21,580 bases of DNA. Source: Deltaproteobacteria bacterium. Lineage in GTDB: Bacteria > Desulfobacterota > Desulfobacteria > Desulfobacterales > B30-G6. Location of the stretch: positions 1 through 21,580 of the forward strand of contig JAFDAT010000011.1 of NCBI GenBank assembly GCA_019313725.1, in the 5' to 3' direction. The translations under genes were made by a program, and so were the position numbers. Below are positions 1-8,172 of this stretch, one piece after another; positions within the stretch are counted from its first letter, which is position 1, and each line of letters begins with the position of its first letter. Below the pieces are notes generated by a model that was not told the origin of the DNA, did no database searches, and saw only the letters and a list, made by a program, of their open reading frames with translations.

Positions 1-339
1 GCCAACGACCTCTTCGCCGTCCTGGAAAGATCCATTGACGGTATAACCATAAATGAGGATACGCTTGCGGCTGATGCGATTGCGAGCGTCGGCATCGGCG
101 GGCATTATCGCGGCCACGAGTCCACGCTGAAATACCTCAGGGACAACCGCCTGAACGCATCCTTGTTGAAACCGAAAACCAGGGAAAAATGGGCAGTACA
201 GGGCTCGCCATCGCTTGTCAAGAGCGCCGGTGACAAGGCGCGTGAAATATTGAAACATTACCAGGCTGGAAAATTGGAGGAGATAATCGAGAGGGAACTT
301 AACAAAATCATCCAAACTGCTCACCAGGAATTATCCTGA
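1..339 (+). CDS. mttB: Trimethylamine methyltransferase (MttB) family protein, C-terminal part
   Basis: The open frame enters from the left edge and ends at TGA 337-339, giving the last 112 residues. The segment carries the MttB-type C-terminal pattern GIGGHYRGHESTLKYL near residues 36-51, followed by a charged helical tail. Family members transfer a methyl group from a methylamine, betaine or other methylated substrate to a corrinoid protein in the cytoplasm. The pyrrolysine that marks true trimethylamine enzymes would lie upstream of the window, so the subtype cannot be decided; non-pyrrolysine (MtgB-like) members are common in Desulfobacterota. The next gene begins 99 bases later. The symbol names the family only. 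Confidence 0.85.
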   Translation, partial: ANDLFAVLERSIDGITINEDTLAADAIASVGIGGHYRGHESTLKYLRDNRLNASLLKPKTREKWAVQGSPSLVKSAGDKAREILKHYQAGKLEEIIERELNKIIQTAHQELS

Positions 340-438
340 TATTGATTTCGGTCTGAATTTTGTATAACATTTCATATAAACTCCAAGTGGAAATACTTAA
401 AACTGCTATCCATGAATATTCAGAAGAGGAGGTTTTCA

Positions 439-2022
439 ATGCCGTCGAACAATGGATTTGATTACGACTATATTGTGATAGGTTCAGGTTTTGGGGGAAG
501 CGTATCTGCTTTGCGCCTGTCTGAAAAGGGGTACAAAGTGGCGGTATTGGAAAAAGGGAAGCGCTGGCAGAAGGATGACTTTCCCAAGACCAACTGGAAT
601 ACGCGGAAATACATGTGGCTGCCCCAGCTTGGCTGCTATGGATACCAGATGCTGACGCAATTGAAACATGTTTTAATATTTCACGGCGGCGGCGTGGGCG
701 GCGGAAGCCTGGTATATGCCAACCAGTTGCTGGTGCCTCCCGACGAGGTGTTCGAACTGCCGGAGTGGGGCATCGAAAATTGTAAAAAGACCATGATGCC
801 CCATTACGAGGAAGCCAAGCGCATGCTGGGGGCTAACCCCAGCCCACAGATCGGACAGGCCGACAAGTGCCTTCGGGATGTGGGTATTGAGATGCGGGGT
901 GAGGACACATTCCACAAAAACGATGTGGGCATATTTTTCGGCACACCCGACAAGACGGTTGCGGACCCCTATTTCGATGGTCGCGGCCCCGAGCGGACCG
1001 GCTGCACCTTCTGCGGATCCTGCATGGTGGGTTGCCCGGTCGGCGCTAAAAACACCCTGGACATGAATTATCTCCATCTGGCCGAAGCCAACGGTGTCCA
1101 CATCATTCCGGAAACGGAAGTCACCGGGGTACGCCCGTGGAACGACGGCTACACGGTTCAGACCCGCAAGTCCACGGGCTGGGGCCGCTCCGGACAGCAT
1201 TATCGTGCCAGGGGTGTTGTCTTCAGCGGCGGTGTCATGGGAACGGTAAAGCTTTTGATGCAGTGCCGCCAGAAGGGTATGCTGCCGAATCTTTCTCCCC
1301 AGCTCGGCAATTACGTCCGCACCAACTCCGAAGCGTTGCTCGGCGTCATGTCCGGGGACAAGAGCGTGGACTGGAATGATCAGATCGCGATCACATCGGG
1401 TATTTACGCGGACGATACCACCCATATCGAAATGGTCCGTTACAATAAAGGCTCTGATGTACTGCTGAACCTGTTCACGTTGATGACTGATGGCGGGGGC
1501 CGCTTACCGCGCGGTATTCGTTTTCTGGGGGAAATCGTCAAACACCCCCTGCGGTTTGTAAAGCTGCTCTGGCCCCTGGGGCTAGCTGCCTCGACGACGA
1601 TTGTCCTGGTTATGCAGACAGACCGCAATCACCTCAAACTTGAATACAAACCCCGCTGGTGGCGGCTGGGAGGATACAGCCTGAATTCCACCGTGCCAAC
1701 CGGTATGCAGCGCGCCCCCGTTTATATTCCTATCGCCAACGAAGTTACCAAACGCCTGGCCGAGAAAATGAAGGGCATACCGTTGAGCGCCTTTCCCGAA
1801 GCGGCCTTCAACGCGTCCACCACGGCCCATATACTGGGGGGGTGCTGTATGGGCGAATCGGCGGAAAAAGGGGTGGTGGGGGCAAATGGCGAAATCTTCG
1901 GCCATCCCAACCTGTTTGTGGCCGACGGATCGGTGGTGCCGGCGAACCTGGGGGTAAACCCGAGCCTGACGATTACGGCCTTGTCGGAACACATTATGTC
2001 TCAGTTACCGGAGAAATCATAG
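439..2022 (+). CDS. GMC-type FAD-dependent oxidoreductase with a four-cysteine motif
   Basis: This 527-residue flavoprotein resembles the cholesterol-oxidase/glucose-methanol-choline group. The FAD dinucleotide-binding motif GSGFGG is at residues 15-20, an acidic LEKG stretch follows, and a glycine-rich GGGVGGGSL flavin loop lies near 83-91. The C-terminal GVNPSLTITALSEH segment is typical of the family. C189, C192, C195 and C199 form C-x2-C-x2-C-x3-C-P, an iron-sulfur-like arrangement. I chose ATG 439 because AGGAGG (427-432) sits six bases upstream; an in-frame ATG at 412 has no comparable site. It probably oxidises an alcohol or sterol-like substrate; in an anaerobe it would act as a dehydrogenase rather than an oxidase. 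There is no signal peptide. The broken acyl-CoA dehydrogenase follows 54 bases downstream and is probably co-transcribed. Confidence 0.85.
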   Translation: MPSNNGFDYDYIVIGSGFGGSVSALRLSEKGYKVAVLEKGKRWQKDDFPKTNWNTRKYMWLPQLGCYGYQMLTQLKHVLIFHGGGVGGGSLVYANQLLVPPDEVFELPEWGIENCKKTMMPHYEEAKRMLGANPSPQIGQADKCLRDVGIEMRGEDTFHKNDVGIFFGTPDKTVADPYFDGRGPERTGCTFCGSCMVGCPVGAKNTLDMNYLHLAEANGVHIIPETEVTGVRPWNDGYTVQTRKSTGWGRSGQHYRARGVVFSGGVMGTVKLLMQCRQKGMLPNLSPQLGNYVRTNSEALLGVMSGDKSVDWNDQIAITSGIYADDTTHIEMVRYNKGSDVLLNLFTLMTDGGGRLPRGIRFLGEIVKHPLRFVKLLWPLGLAASTTIVLVMQTDRNHLKLEYKPRWWRLGGYSLNSTVPTGMQRAPVYIPIANEVTKRLAEKMKGIPLSAFPEAAFNASTTAHILGGCCMGESAEKGVVGANGEIFGHPNLFVADGSVVPANLGVNPSLTITALSEHIMSQLPEKS

Positions 2023-2076
2023 GCACTCAGCCTGATACTCGAAATTTTTCTGGCAGGGAACGTGAAGAGGTAAGCT

Positions 2077-2879
2077 GTGGAATATCAATTTAACGCACAA
2101 GAGCAGGTTTTCCGTGACGAGGTCGAACAGTTTCTGGAAACCGAGCTGCCATTGGATTGGCCGGAAAAATCCATGCACTGGCCGGGCGGATACGGCACCA
2201 TGGAAATGAGTGATGTGGATTTGAGGGAGATAGGCCGCCAATTCAAGCGCCGGCTGGCTGAAAAAGGTTGGCTGACCATCGCCTGGCCCCGGGAATACGG
2301 TGGCAGGGAACACTCCTACATGGAACAGGCCATATTCGACGAGAGGACCAGTTACTACAGGGCCCCGGGCTCGGGAATCGCCACGGGAATCGCCGGTCCC
2401 ACCATCCTGAGGTTCGGTACAGAGAAAAACAAGCGGGACTGGATACCCCGGATCGCGGGCGGAGAAATCGAAATGTGGCTGGGGTACAGCGAGCCCAACG
2501 CCGGGTCCGACCTTTCAGGCATCCAGACAACTGCCCAACAAAACGGCGACGAATATGTCATCAACGGCCAGAAAATTTGGAGCACCATTGCGCACATATC
2601 GGATTACGCCTGGCTGATCGCCCGTACCGATCCTGAAGGTCACCGGCACCGGAGCATCAGTCTTTTCGTGGTGGACAACAACGCTCCTGGTATCGAGATG
2701 CGCCCCCTGATCAATATTGCCGGCGAGCACTCTTTCAATGAAGTCTTTTTTGACGATGTCAGGGTGCCCAAAGATAACATGATCTGCATCTTTACTACCG
2801 TAAGGCCAAGGCCGGTGAAATCGCCTTCGGGGACAGCAATTACCACCTGGAAAAAGTCGCCGGGCACCTGGGACTGTAG
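2077..2879 (+). pseudogene. Acyl-CoA dehydrogenase remnant: fusion of two gene fragments, out of frame
   Basis: GTG 2077 follows AAGAGG by six bases. The first 236 codons read as the N-terminal and middle domains of a large-subunit-type acyl-CoA dehydrogenase, including YSEPNAGSDLSG and the VRVPKDNM strand. Family similarity then stops abruptly; this frame runs on as junk to 2982. In another frame, 2781-2879 reads DLHLYYRKAKAGEIAFGDSN and ends HLGL-stop. That is the extreme C-terminus of a different, small-subunit-type acyl-CoA dehydrogenase. The whole C-terminal helical domain of the first protein and nearly all of the second are missing, so a deletion of about 1.5 kb or more between two neighbouring genes is the simplest explanation. 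The product is almost certainly inactive. The rest of this dehydrogenase step must be encoded elsewhere. An assembly collapse is the alternative. Confidence 0.8.
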
Positions 2880-3110
2880 ATACCCGGGTCCAAAGGGCGT
2901 GTCGAAGATCCCGTCCTGCGGGGGCACTGGATGCTCCCTGGAAGGGAGTATCTACGCCATAACAGATGAGTGTCTAAAGTGAACTAAAGTGCCTAAAGTT
3001 AAGGAATTCTATCTTTTTTATAAATGGCAGAGCGTAGCGATTCATCAACTTTAGATCACTTGACACTTTGGATTTATTTTTTTTAATACTGGAATAAAAA
3101 ATTTTATACA
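2876..3110 (+). repeat. Intergenic repeat family, copy 1 (diverged, full length)
   Basis: The copy begins GTAGATACCCGGG (2876-2888) at the stop codon of the dehydrogenase tail. It contains a CTCCC/GGGAG hairpin (2934-2948) and a 28-base stretch (2984-3011) identical to copy 3 at 14827-14854. It ends with 19 bases (3081-3099) that are identical, reverse-complemented, to part of copy 2. The middle carries CTAAAGTG units spaced about ten bases apart. An inverted counterpart of these units lies at about 3044-3071. It fills the whole gap between the pseudogene and the carboxyltransferase gene. Confidence 0.8.
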
Positions 3111-3119
3111 GGATCTATC

Positions 3120-4736
3120 ATGGACATTATTGAAACAAAAATTGACAAGAACTCGGATGAATACCAAAAAAAATTCGAAAGCATGCAAGCCCTGGTGGCG
3201 GACCTGCGCCAGGAGTTGAAGAAAGCGGCGGAGGATCGATCGCAAAAGGCCCTGGACCGGGAAAAAAGCTCGGGCAAGCTGCCGGCCATGAAAAAGCTGG
3301 AGCTTCTGCTGGACAAGAATACGCCTTTCCTGGAGATCGCCCCGCTGGCAGCCAAGGACATGTACGACGGCCGTATATACCGGGCAGGGCTGTTGGCCGG
3401 CATCGGCATGGTGGCGGGAAAAGAGTGCATGATCAGCATCAACGACGCCACCATCAAGGGCGGTTCCATGTATCCCTTGTCTGTCAAAAAAGGGATACGT
3501 CTGCAGAGCATCTGCATGGAAAACAGATTGCCGGCCATCAACCTGATCGATTCTGCCGGCGCCTTTCTTCCCCTGCAATCCGAAATCTTTCCGGACCTGT
3601 GGAACGGTGGCAGGAGTTTTTACAACCAGGCCATGATGTCAAAGATGGGAATTCCCCAGATTGCCGCGGTCATGGGGTTGTGTACGGCCGGTGGTGCTTA
3701 CGGTGTGGCCATGTGCGACGAAATCGTACATGTGAAGGGGCACGGGGCCATCTTTTTGGGCGGCCCGCCTCTGGTCAAGGCTGCCACCGGGGAAGCAGTC
3801 AGCTCGGATGAACTGGGGGGCACCAACCTGCATTGTATCGAATCGGGGGTGTCGGATTACATCGCCGAAGACGATGCCGATGCCATTGCCCAGATCCGGA
3901 GTATCGTCAAAAATCTGCCCCAGAATGAAAAATCAAAACTGAGCATGCAGGACCCCGAGCCTCCGCTGTACGATCCCAGGGAGCTGTACGGCATTGTCAG
4001 CCCGGACCTGTCCAAGTCCTTTGACATCCGGGAAGTCATCGCCAGAATTGTCGATCGCAGTGAATTTATCGAATTCAAGGAGCTGTATGGTTCGACCATG
4101 GTCTGCGGTTGGGCCAACATCCATGGCTATCCCGTGGGTATTCTTGGAAACAACGGTATCCTCTTTTCTGAAAGCGCTTTAAAAGCAACCCAGTTCATCC
4201 AGATCTGTGACAAGCGCAAAATCCCTTTGCTCTTTTTGCAGAATATTACCGGTTTCATGATCGGTAAAGCCTATGAACAGGGCGGCATCACCAAGAACGG
4301 CCACAAACTGGTCAACGCGGTGAGTACGGCATCCGTGCCCAAATTTACCGTGATTGTGGGCGCCTCTTTCGGAGCCGGGAACTATGCCATGTGCGGCCGG
4401 GCTTACTCTCCCCGTTTTCTGTGGATGTGGCCCAACGCCCAGATCGGCGTCATGGGCGGCGAACAGGCCGCCGGTGTTCTCGTATCCATCACCAATGATC
4501 AGAACAAGCGTCTGGGAAAACCGCCGCTCACTGAAGAGGAGGAGGCGGCTATTTTCACGCCGGTGGTCGAAGCCGCCTTGAAGGAAGGCAATGCCTATTA
4601 CAGCACCGCCCGAATATGGGATGACGGTATCATCGATCCGGCCAAGACCAGGGATGTTCTTGGGCTGGCCATATCGGCGGCCCTGAACGCCCCCATCCGG
4701 GATGATGTCTACGGGCATGGTATATTCCGCATGTAA
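3120..4736 (+). CDS. Acyl-CoA carboxylase, carboxyltransferase (beta) subunit
   Basis: This 538-residue protein has both crotonase-fold halves of biotin-dependent acyl-CoA carboxyltransferases. The N-half carries KGGSMYPLSVKK, DSAGAFLPLQ, MGLCTAGGAYG and FLGGPPLVKAATGE. The C-half carries LQNITGFMIGKAYEQGG, GASFGAGNYAMCGRAYSPRF and MGGEQAAGVL. These match the methylcrotonyl-CoA/geranyl-CoA carboxylase branch better than propionyl-CoA carboxylase, by memory of motif wording only. It transfers carboxybiotin's CO2 to an acyl-CoA in the cytoplasm. The first 50 residues form a charged, coiled-coil-prone helix, as usual for the family. A weak AGGA precedes the start. Biotin carboxylase and carrier genes follow in the same direction, so the three likely form one complex. 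Confidence 0.92.
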   Translation: MDIIETKIDKNSDEYQKKFESMQALVADLRQELKKAAEDRSQKALDREKSSGKLPAMKKLELLLDKNTPFLEIAPLAAKDMYDGRIYRAGLLAGIGMVAGKECMISINDATIKGGSMYPLSVKKGIRLQSICMENRLPAINLIDSAGAFLPLQSEIFPDLWNGGRSFYNQAMMSKMGIPQIAAVMGLCTAGGAYGVAMCDEIVHVKGHGAIFLGGPPLVKAATGEAVSSDELGGTNLHCIESGVSDYIAEDDADAIAQIRSIVKNLPQNEKSKLSMQDPEPPLYDPRELYGIVSPDLSKSFDIREVIARIVDRSEFIEFKELYGSTMVCGWANIHGYPVGILGNNGILFSESALKATQFIQICDKRKIPLLFLQNITGFMIGKAYEQGGITKNGHKLVNAVSTASVPKFTVIVGASFGAGNYAMCGRAYSPRFLWMWPNAQIGVMGGEQAAGVLVSITNDQNKRLGKPPLTEEEEAAIFTPVVEAALKEGNAYYSTARIWDDGIIDPAKTRDVLGLAISAALNAPIRDDVYGHGIFRM

Positions 4737-4884
4737 CCCCCTTAGATGCCTTGCCTAGGAAAGTCTCTGGTGCGTGCGAGATGCTAATCCGCTACTTAAG
4801 GTTAATGACTGTTCATGTAGGGCGTAAAACGTTTTTGTAATTTAGATATTAGAATTTCCGGTTTGCCCGGAATGGGAGATGAGC

Positions 4885-6372
4885 ATGTTTAAAAAAGTAT
4901 TGATTGCCAACCGGGGGGAAATTGCCCGCAGGGTGTTGTTCACCTGCCGGGAGATGGAGATTGCCACGGTGGCTGTATATTCGGATGTAGACAGGCGGGC
5001 TGTGCATGTACTGGAAGCGGATCAGGCCGTATGCCTTGGCGCTGCGGACCCTGTCGAAAGCTATCTTAATATCGACAAGATTATTGCTGCTGCCAGGGAA
5101 ACCCACGCCGAAGCCATTCACCCCGGCTATGGATTTCTGTCGGAAAATGCCGGTTTCGCCGAAAGGTGTGCAAAGGAAGGTCTGGTCTTTATCGGCCCGC
5201 CCGCCCGTGTCATCAACGATCTGGGGGACAAGATCACTGCCCGCAATATCATGATCAAGGGCAACGTGCCGGTCATACCCGGAATGATCCAGTCCGAATC
5301 CGACCCCGCGGTTTTGGCCGAAAAGGCCACAGAAATAGGGTATCCGGTGATGATCAAAGCTTCCGCCGGGGGCGGCGGCAAAGGCATCCGGATCGTCAAT
5401 ACGCCCGAAGAACTGCAGGCATCCTGTGAAGCCGCCTCCCGGGAAGCCTCGGTAGCCTTCGGTGACGGCACCATATACCTCGAAAAATTTTTCACCCGGG
5501 CCAAGCACATCGAATTTCAGATTCTGGCGGATGGCCACGGTAATGTGGTGCACGTGCTGGAACGCGAATGTTCTGTTCAAAGACGGCACCAGAAGATTAT
5601 CGAGGAGACCCCTTCACCCTCACTGAACCCGGAACTGCGTGCCGAGATGGGCAGTGCTGCCGTTGCCGCGGCTGTTGCGTCGAGATATGTCAACGCGGGC
5701 ACCGTGGAATTTCTGCTGGACGAGAATAATACGTTTTATTTTCTGGAAGTGAATACGCGGCTTCAGGTGGAGCACCCGGTTACGGAAATGATCACCGGCA
5801 TCGACCTGGTCCGGCAGCAGCTGGAGATCGCGGCCGGAAACCCGCTGATATTGTCACAGGACGACATCGTCGCCAGGGGTCACGCCATTGAATGCCGCGT
5901 GTATGCCGAGGATCCGGCCAACAATTTCATGCCGTCCCCCGGGAAGATTGCCTATATGCAGGAACCGACCGGGCCGGGTATCCGCAACGACTGCGGTGTG
6001 TATTCGGGATTCGAGGTGCCTGTCAATTACGATCCCATCCTGTCAAAACTGGTGGTGCATGCCCGGGACAGGGAAACGTGCCTGCCTAGGATGGTCATGG
6101 CGCTCAAGAACTACATTCTGCTGGGAATAAAAACACCGATTCCTTTTCTAATAGATGTGCTTGAATCCAGTCCTTTTCAAAAGGGGCAGATCTACACCGA
6201 TTTCATCGAAAGGCATTTTTCCGAGTGGCAGCCGCGGTTGGTTGAGGCCGATATGGCCCGGATTGCTTTTATCGTCGATGAAATGAACGCCAACCGCAGG
6301 AAAAAGACGGCTGTACTCTCCGAGCAGACCGTGTCGACCCCGTTTGCGACCCTGGGCGGATGGCGGCTGTAA
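4885..6372 (+). CDS. Biotin carboxylase subunit of acyl-CoA carboxylase
   Basis: This 495-residue protein is an AccC/PccA-type biotin carboxylase: ATP-dependent carboxylation of biotin on the carrier protein. It opens with KKVLIANRGEIARRV, has HPGYGFLSEN near residue 80, the ATP-grasp glycine loop GGGGKG at 162-167, and EVNTRLQVEHPVTE near the active site. A C-terminal biotin-carboxylase domain is present. There is no fused carrier domain; the chain ends soon after the FIERHF segment. I prefer ATG 4885 to ATG 4879 because GGGAG (4874-4878) abuts 4879 but is six bases from 4885. A 148-base gap without a clear terminator separates it from the carboxyltransferase gene, so co-transcription is likely. 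Confidence 0.93.
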   Translation: MFKKVLIANRGEIARRVLFTCREMEIATVAVYSDVDRRAVHVLEADQAVCLGAADPVESYLNIDKIIAAARETHAEAIHPGYGFLSENAGFAERCAKEGLVFIGPPARVINDLGDKITARNIMIKGNVPVIPGMIQSESDPAVLAEKATEIGYPVMIKASAGGGGKGIRIVNTPEELQASCEAASREASVAFGDGTIYLEKFFTRAKHIEFQILADGHGNVVHVLERECSVQRRHQKIIEETPSPSLNPELRAEMGSAAVAAAVASRYVNAGTVEFLLDENNTFYFLEVNTRLQVEHPVTEMITGIDLVRQQLEIAAGNPLILSQDDIVARGHAIECRVYAEDPANNFMPSPGKIAYMQEPTGPGIRNDCGVYSGFEVPVNYDPILSKLVVHARDRETCLPRMVMALKNYILLGIKTPIPFLIDVLESSPFQKGQIYTDFIERHFSEWQPRLVEADMARIAFIVDEMNANRRKKTAVLSEQTVSTPFATLGGWRL

Positions 6373-6474
6373 TGGGACAGAGGACAGAACTACAGCGGAC
6401 GGAGCCACAGAGGACTGCGATCAGAAGATAGGAGAGCTCAATCTTAACTCTGAAAATCAGAAATTGAGGGCAGC

Positions 6475-7035
6475 ATGGAATACAAATTGAAAATCAACGA
6501 TGAAATCAAGACCATAGAAACAACCGCCGAGGGTGATGACACCATAAAGGTATCCATGGAGGGCGAGGACGTTGATGTCGCCTATACCCTGGTGTCAGAC
6601 CACCGGATTCATCTCAACATCGACGGGGTCAATGTAAATGCGTTCGTCATGGACGGGCCGGACGGAAAGACCGTTCTGATCAACGGTGTGGCCTACCTGG
6701 TGGAGGATGTGCAGACAACCCGGGCGAAAAAGAAGGGTAGCGGCAGCCAGACGCCCACCGAGGTAACGCCTATAACCCCTTCGGTGGTTATATCCGTGCC
6801 GGTGGACGTGGGGGACAGGGTCAAAAAAGGGCAGGGCGTTGTGGTGCTCTCGGCCATGAAAATGGAAACCACCCTGGCGGCACCTTTTGACGGAACCGTG
6901 GCCCGGGTCAACGTGGCCGAAGGGGAAAGCGTTTCCCCGGGCCAGATCCTGGTGGATATCGAAGCGGATGAAGCGGAATCCAGTGCGGGAGAAGATAAAA
7001 ATTCAAAGCACGAATATCTAAACAATATCAAATGA
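6475..7035 (+). CDS. Biotin carrier protein of acyl-CoA carboxylase
   Basis: This 186-residue protein has a biotinyl/lipoyl attachment domain at about 100-163. The motif SAMKMETT places the biotinylated lysine at K129, followed by APFDGTV, as expected for the paired beta-hammerhead. The N-terminal 80 residues form a beta-rich domain like that between the biotin carboxylase and carrier parts of longer acyl-CoA carboxylase alpha chains, so the alpha chain here is split over two genes. A basic, serine-rich linker (about 82-98) joins the domains. A GAGGG site precedes ATG 6475. The last 12 or so residues (NSKHEYLNNIK) are encoded by the left arm of an intergenic inverted repeat and are probably not original to the protein. 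Confidence 0.92.
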   Translation: MEYKLKINDEIKTIETTAEGDDTIKVSMEGEDVDVAYTLVSDHRIHLNIDGVNVNAFVMDGPDGKTVLINGVAYLVEDVQTTRAKKKGSGSQTPTEVTPITPSVVISVPVDVGDRVKKGQGVVVLSAMKMETTLAAPFDGTVARVNVAEGESVSPGQILVDIEADEAESSAGEDKNSKHEYLNNIK

Positions 7036-7157
7036 CCTAAATTCAAATCATCGAAACGAGGTTGCCGAGGCTCATGCCAATAGCTCATGTTTGGAGCATT
7101 TGAGCCTTTGATATTTGGATTTGTTTAGAATTTTGATATTCGGATTTAGGATTTCGC
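6992..7157. repeat. A+T-rich imperfect inverted repeat overlapping a gene end
   Basis: The left arm (about 6992-7047) and right arm (about 7100-7157) are imperfect reverse complements rich in AATTC, GAATATC, TAAACA and CAAAT blocks, separated by about 50 bases. The left arm supplies the last codons and stop of the biotin carrier gene. It could act as a transcription-terminating or RNA-stabilising hairpin, or be a copy of a dispersed element. The remaining gap to 7265 holds only the ribosome-binding site of the next gene. Confidence 0.55.
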
Positions 7158-7265
7158 TGTAAACCCTTATGGGGAATACCTGCGGGCGAAATTTGTCCAT
7201 ATGCCGGCGTCGATAATCGAAGGGTAGGGTGTTATGATGTCAAACGGTAGAGAAAGGATACTGCG

Positions 7266-8054
7266 ATGAAAGCGATCTGTAGTGATTTAAGGGCGGAACA
7301 TGCGGAACTGGACGCGCTTGTGGCCACTTTGGGCGAGGACCAGTGGCAGATGGCGACACCTTTTTTTGGCTGGACGGTGAAAGATGAAATCGAGCACCTG
7401 GCGTATTTTGACGACCGGGCCCGGCTGGCGGCTGCCGATGCCGATGTATTCAGGCGCCACCTGGAAGAGGAGATCGGAACAGACTTCGGTGGGATGGTGG
7501 AACATTTTCAAGGAAAAGTGGGGGACAGATCATTTACAGGGTTGTTGGCGTGGTGGCGAGAAGAGCGCGACAGGATGGTCGTCGAACTTGAAAATTGCGG
7601 ACCTAAAGACCGGCTCCCCTGGTATGGTCCGCCCATGAGCGCCCTGTCGTTTGCCACGGCACGTTTGATGGAAACCTGGGCCCACGGCCAGGACATATTC
7701 GATGCCCAGAAGGTTAAAAGGGCACCCACGGATCGACTGCGCCATATTGCCCACCTTGGGGTCACCACCTTTGGCTGGAGCCATATCGTCAGGGGACTCG
7801 AGATTCCCCAGACCCCGGTGCGTGTGGAGCTGGCCGCACCATCCGGTGAACTGTGGACCTGGGGGCCGGAAGATTCATCGCAACGCATCACAGGGCCTGC
7901 CGAGGGTTTCTGCCTTGTCGTCGTGCAGCGACGTCATGTGGACGACACCGCCCTTGAAACCGAAGGTGATACGGCGCGTGACTGGATGCTGAAGGCCCAG
8001 TGTTTTGCCGGGCCTCCTGAAGATGGCCCCGCACCCGGGGAACGTAATTCTTGA
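7266..8054 (+). CDS. TIGR03084-type DinB-like putative metal-binding protein
   Basis: This 262-residue protein resembles the TIGR03084 family, related to mycothiol-dependent maleylpyruvate isomerases and DinB-like four-helix proteins. Visible features are GWTVKDEIEHLAYFDD near 35-50 with H44, ETWAHGQDIFDA with E137, H140 and D143, and the C-terminal pattern CLVVVQRRHVDDTAL followed by AQCFAGPP. The histidines and acids fit a metal site. Its enzymatic role is unknown. In my recollection relatives lie near acyl-CoA carboxylase genes in actinobacterial terpenoid-type clusters, which agrees with the genes just upstream. The protein is cytoplasmic with no signal peptide. ATG 7266 follows GAGAAAGG. 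A 230-base gap separates it from the carrier gene. Confidence 0.75.
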   Translation: MKAICSDLRAEHAELDALVATLGEDQWQMATPFFGWTVKDEIEHLAYFDDRARLAAADADVFRRHLEEEIGTDFGGMVEHFQGKVGDRSFTGLLAWWREERDRMVVELENCGPKDRLPWYGPPMSALSFATARLMETWAHGQDIFDAQKVKRAPTDRLRHIAHLGVTTFGWSHIVRGLEIPQTPVRVELAAPSGELWTWGPEDSSQRITGPAEGFCLVVVQRRHVDDTALETEGDTARDWMLKAQCFAGPPEDGPAPGERNS

Positions 8055-8172
8055 TCATCGCCCGATGAAATCACAAGAAAACAAACGATTGGAACGGAAA
8101 ATCGGTTTTAAAATCCTGATGTTTGTTACCGGGGTAAAATAATCATGCTGATGGGAACTGAAAGGACAAAAC

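Noticed and set aside
342..368. Promoter-like TTGATT and TATAAC boxes upstream of the GMC gene
   Set aside because: The spacing is only 15 bases and A+T-rich gaps give such matches by chance; not strong enough to list.
673..1425. Long minus-strand open frame opposite the GMC gene
   Set aside because: It mirrors a well-supported gene and its translation lacks recognisable domains; a shadow frame of G+C-rich coding sequence.
6377..6415. ACAGAGGAC repeated at 6377-6385 and 6407-6415 between the carboxylase and carrier genes
   Set aside because: Two short units 30 bases apart in a low-complexity gap; too little to call a repeat element.
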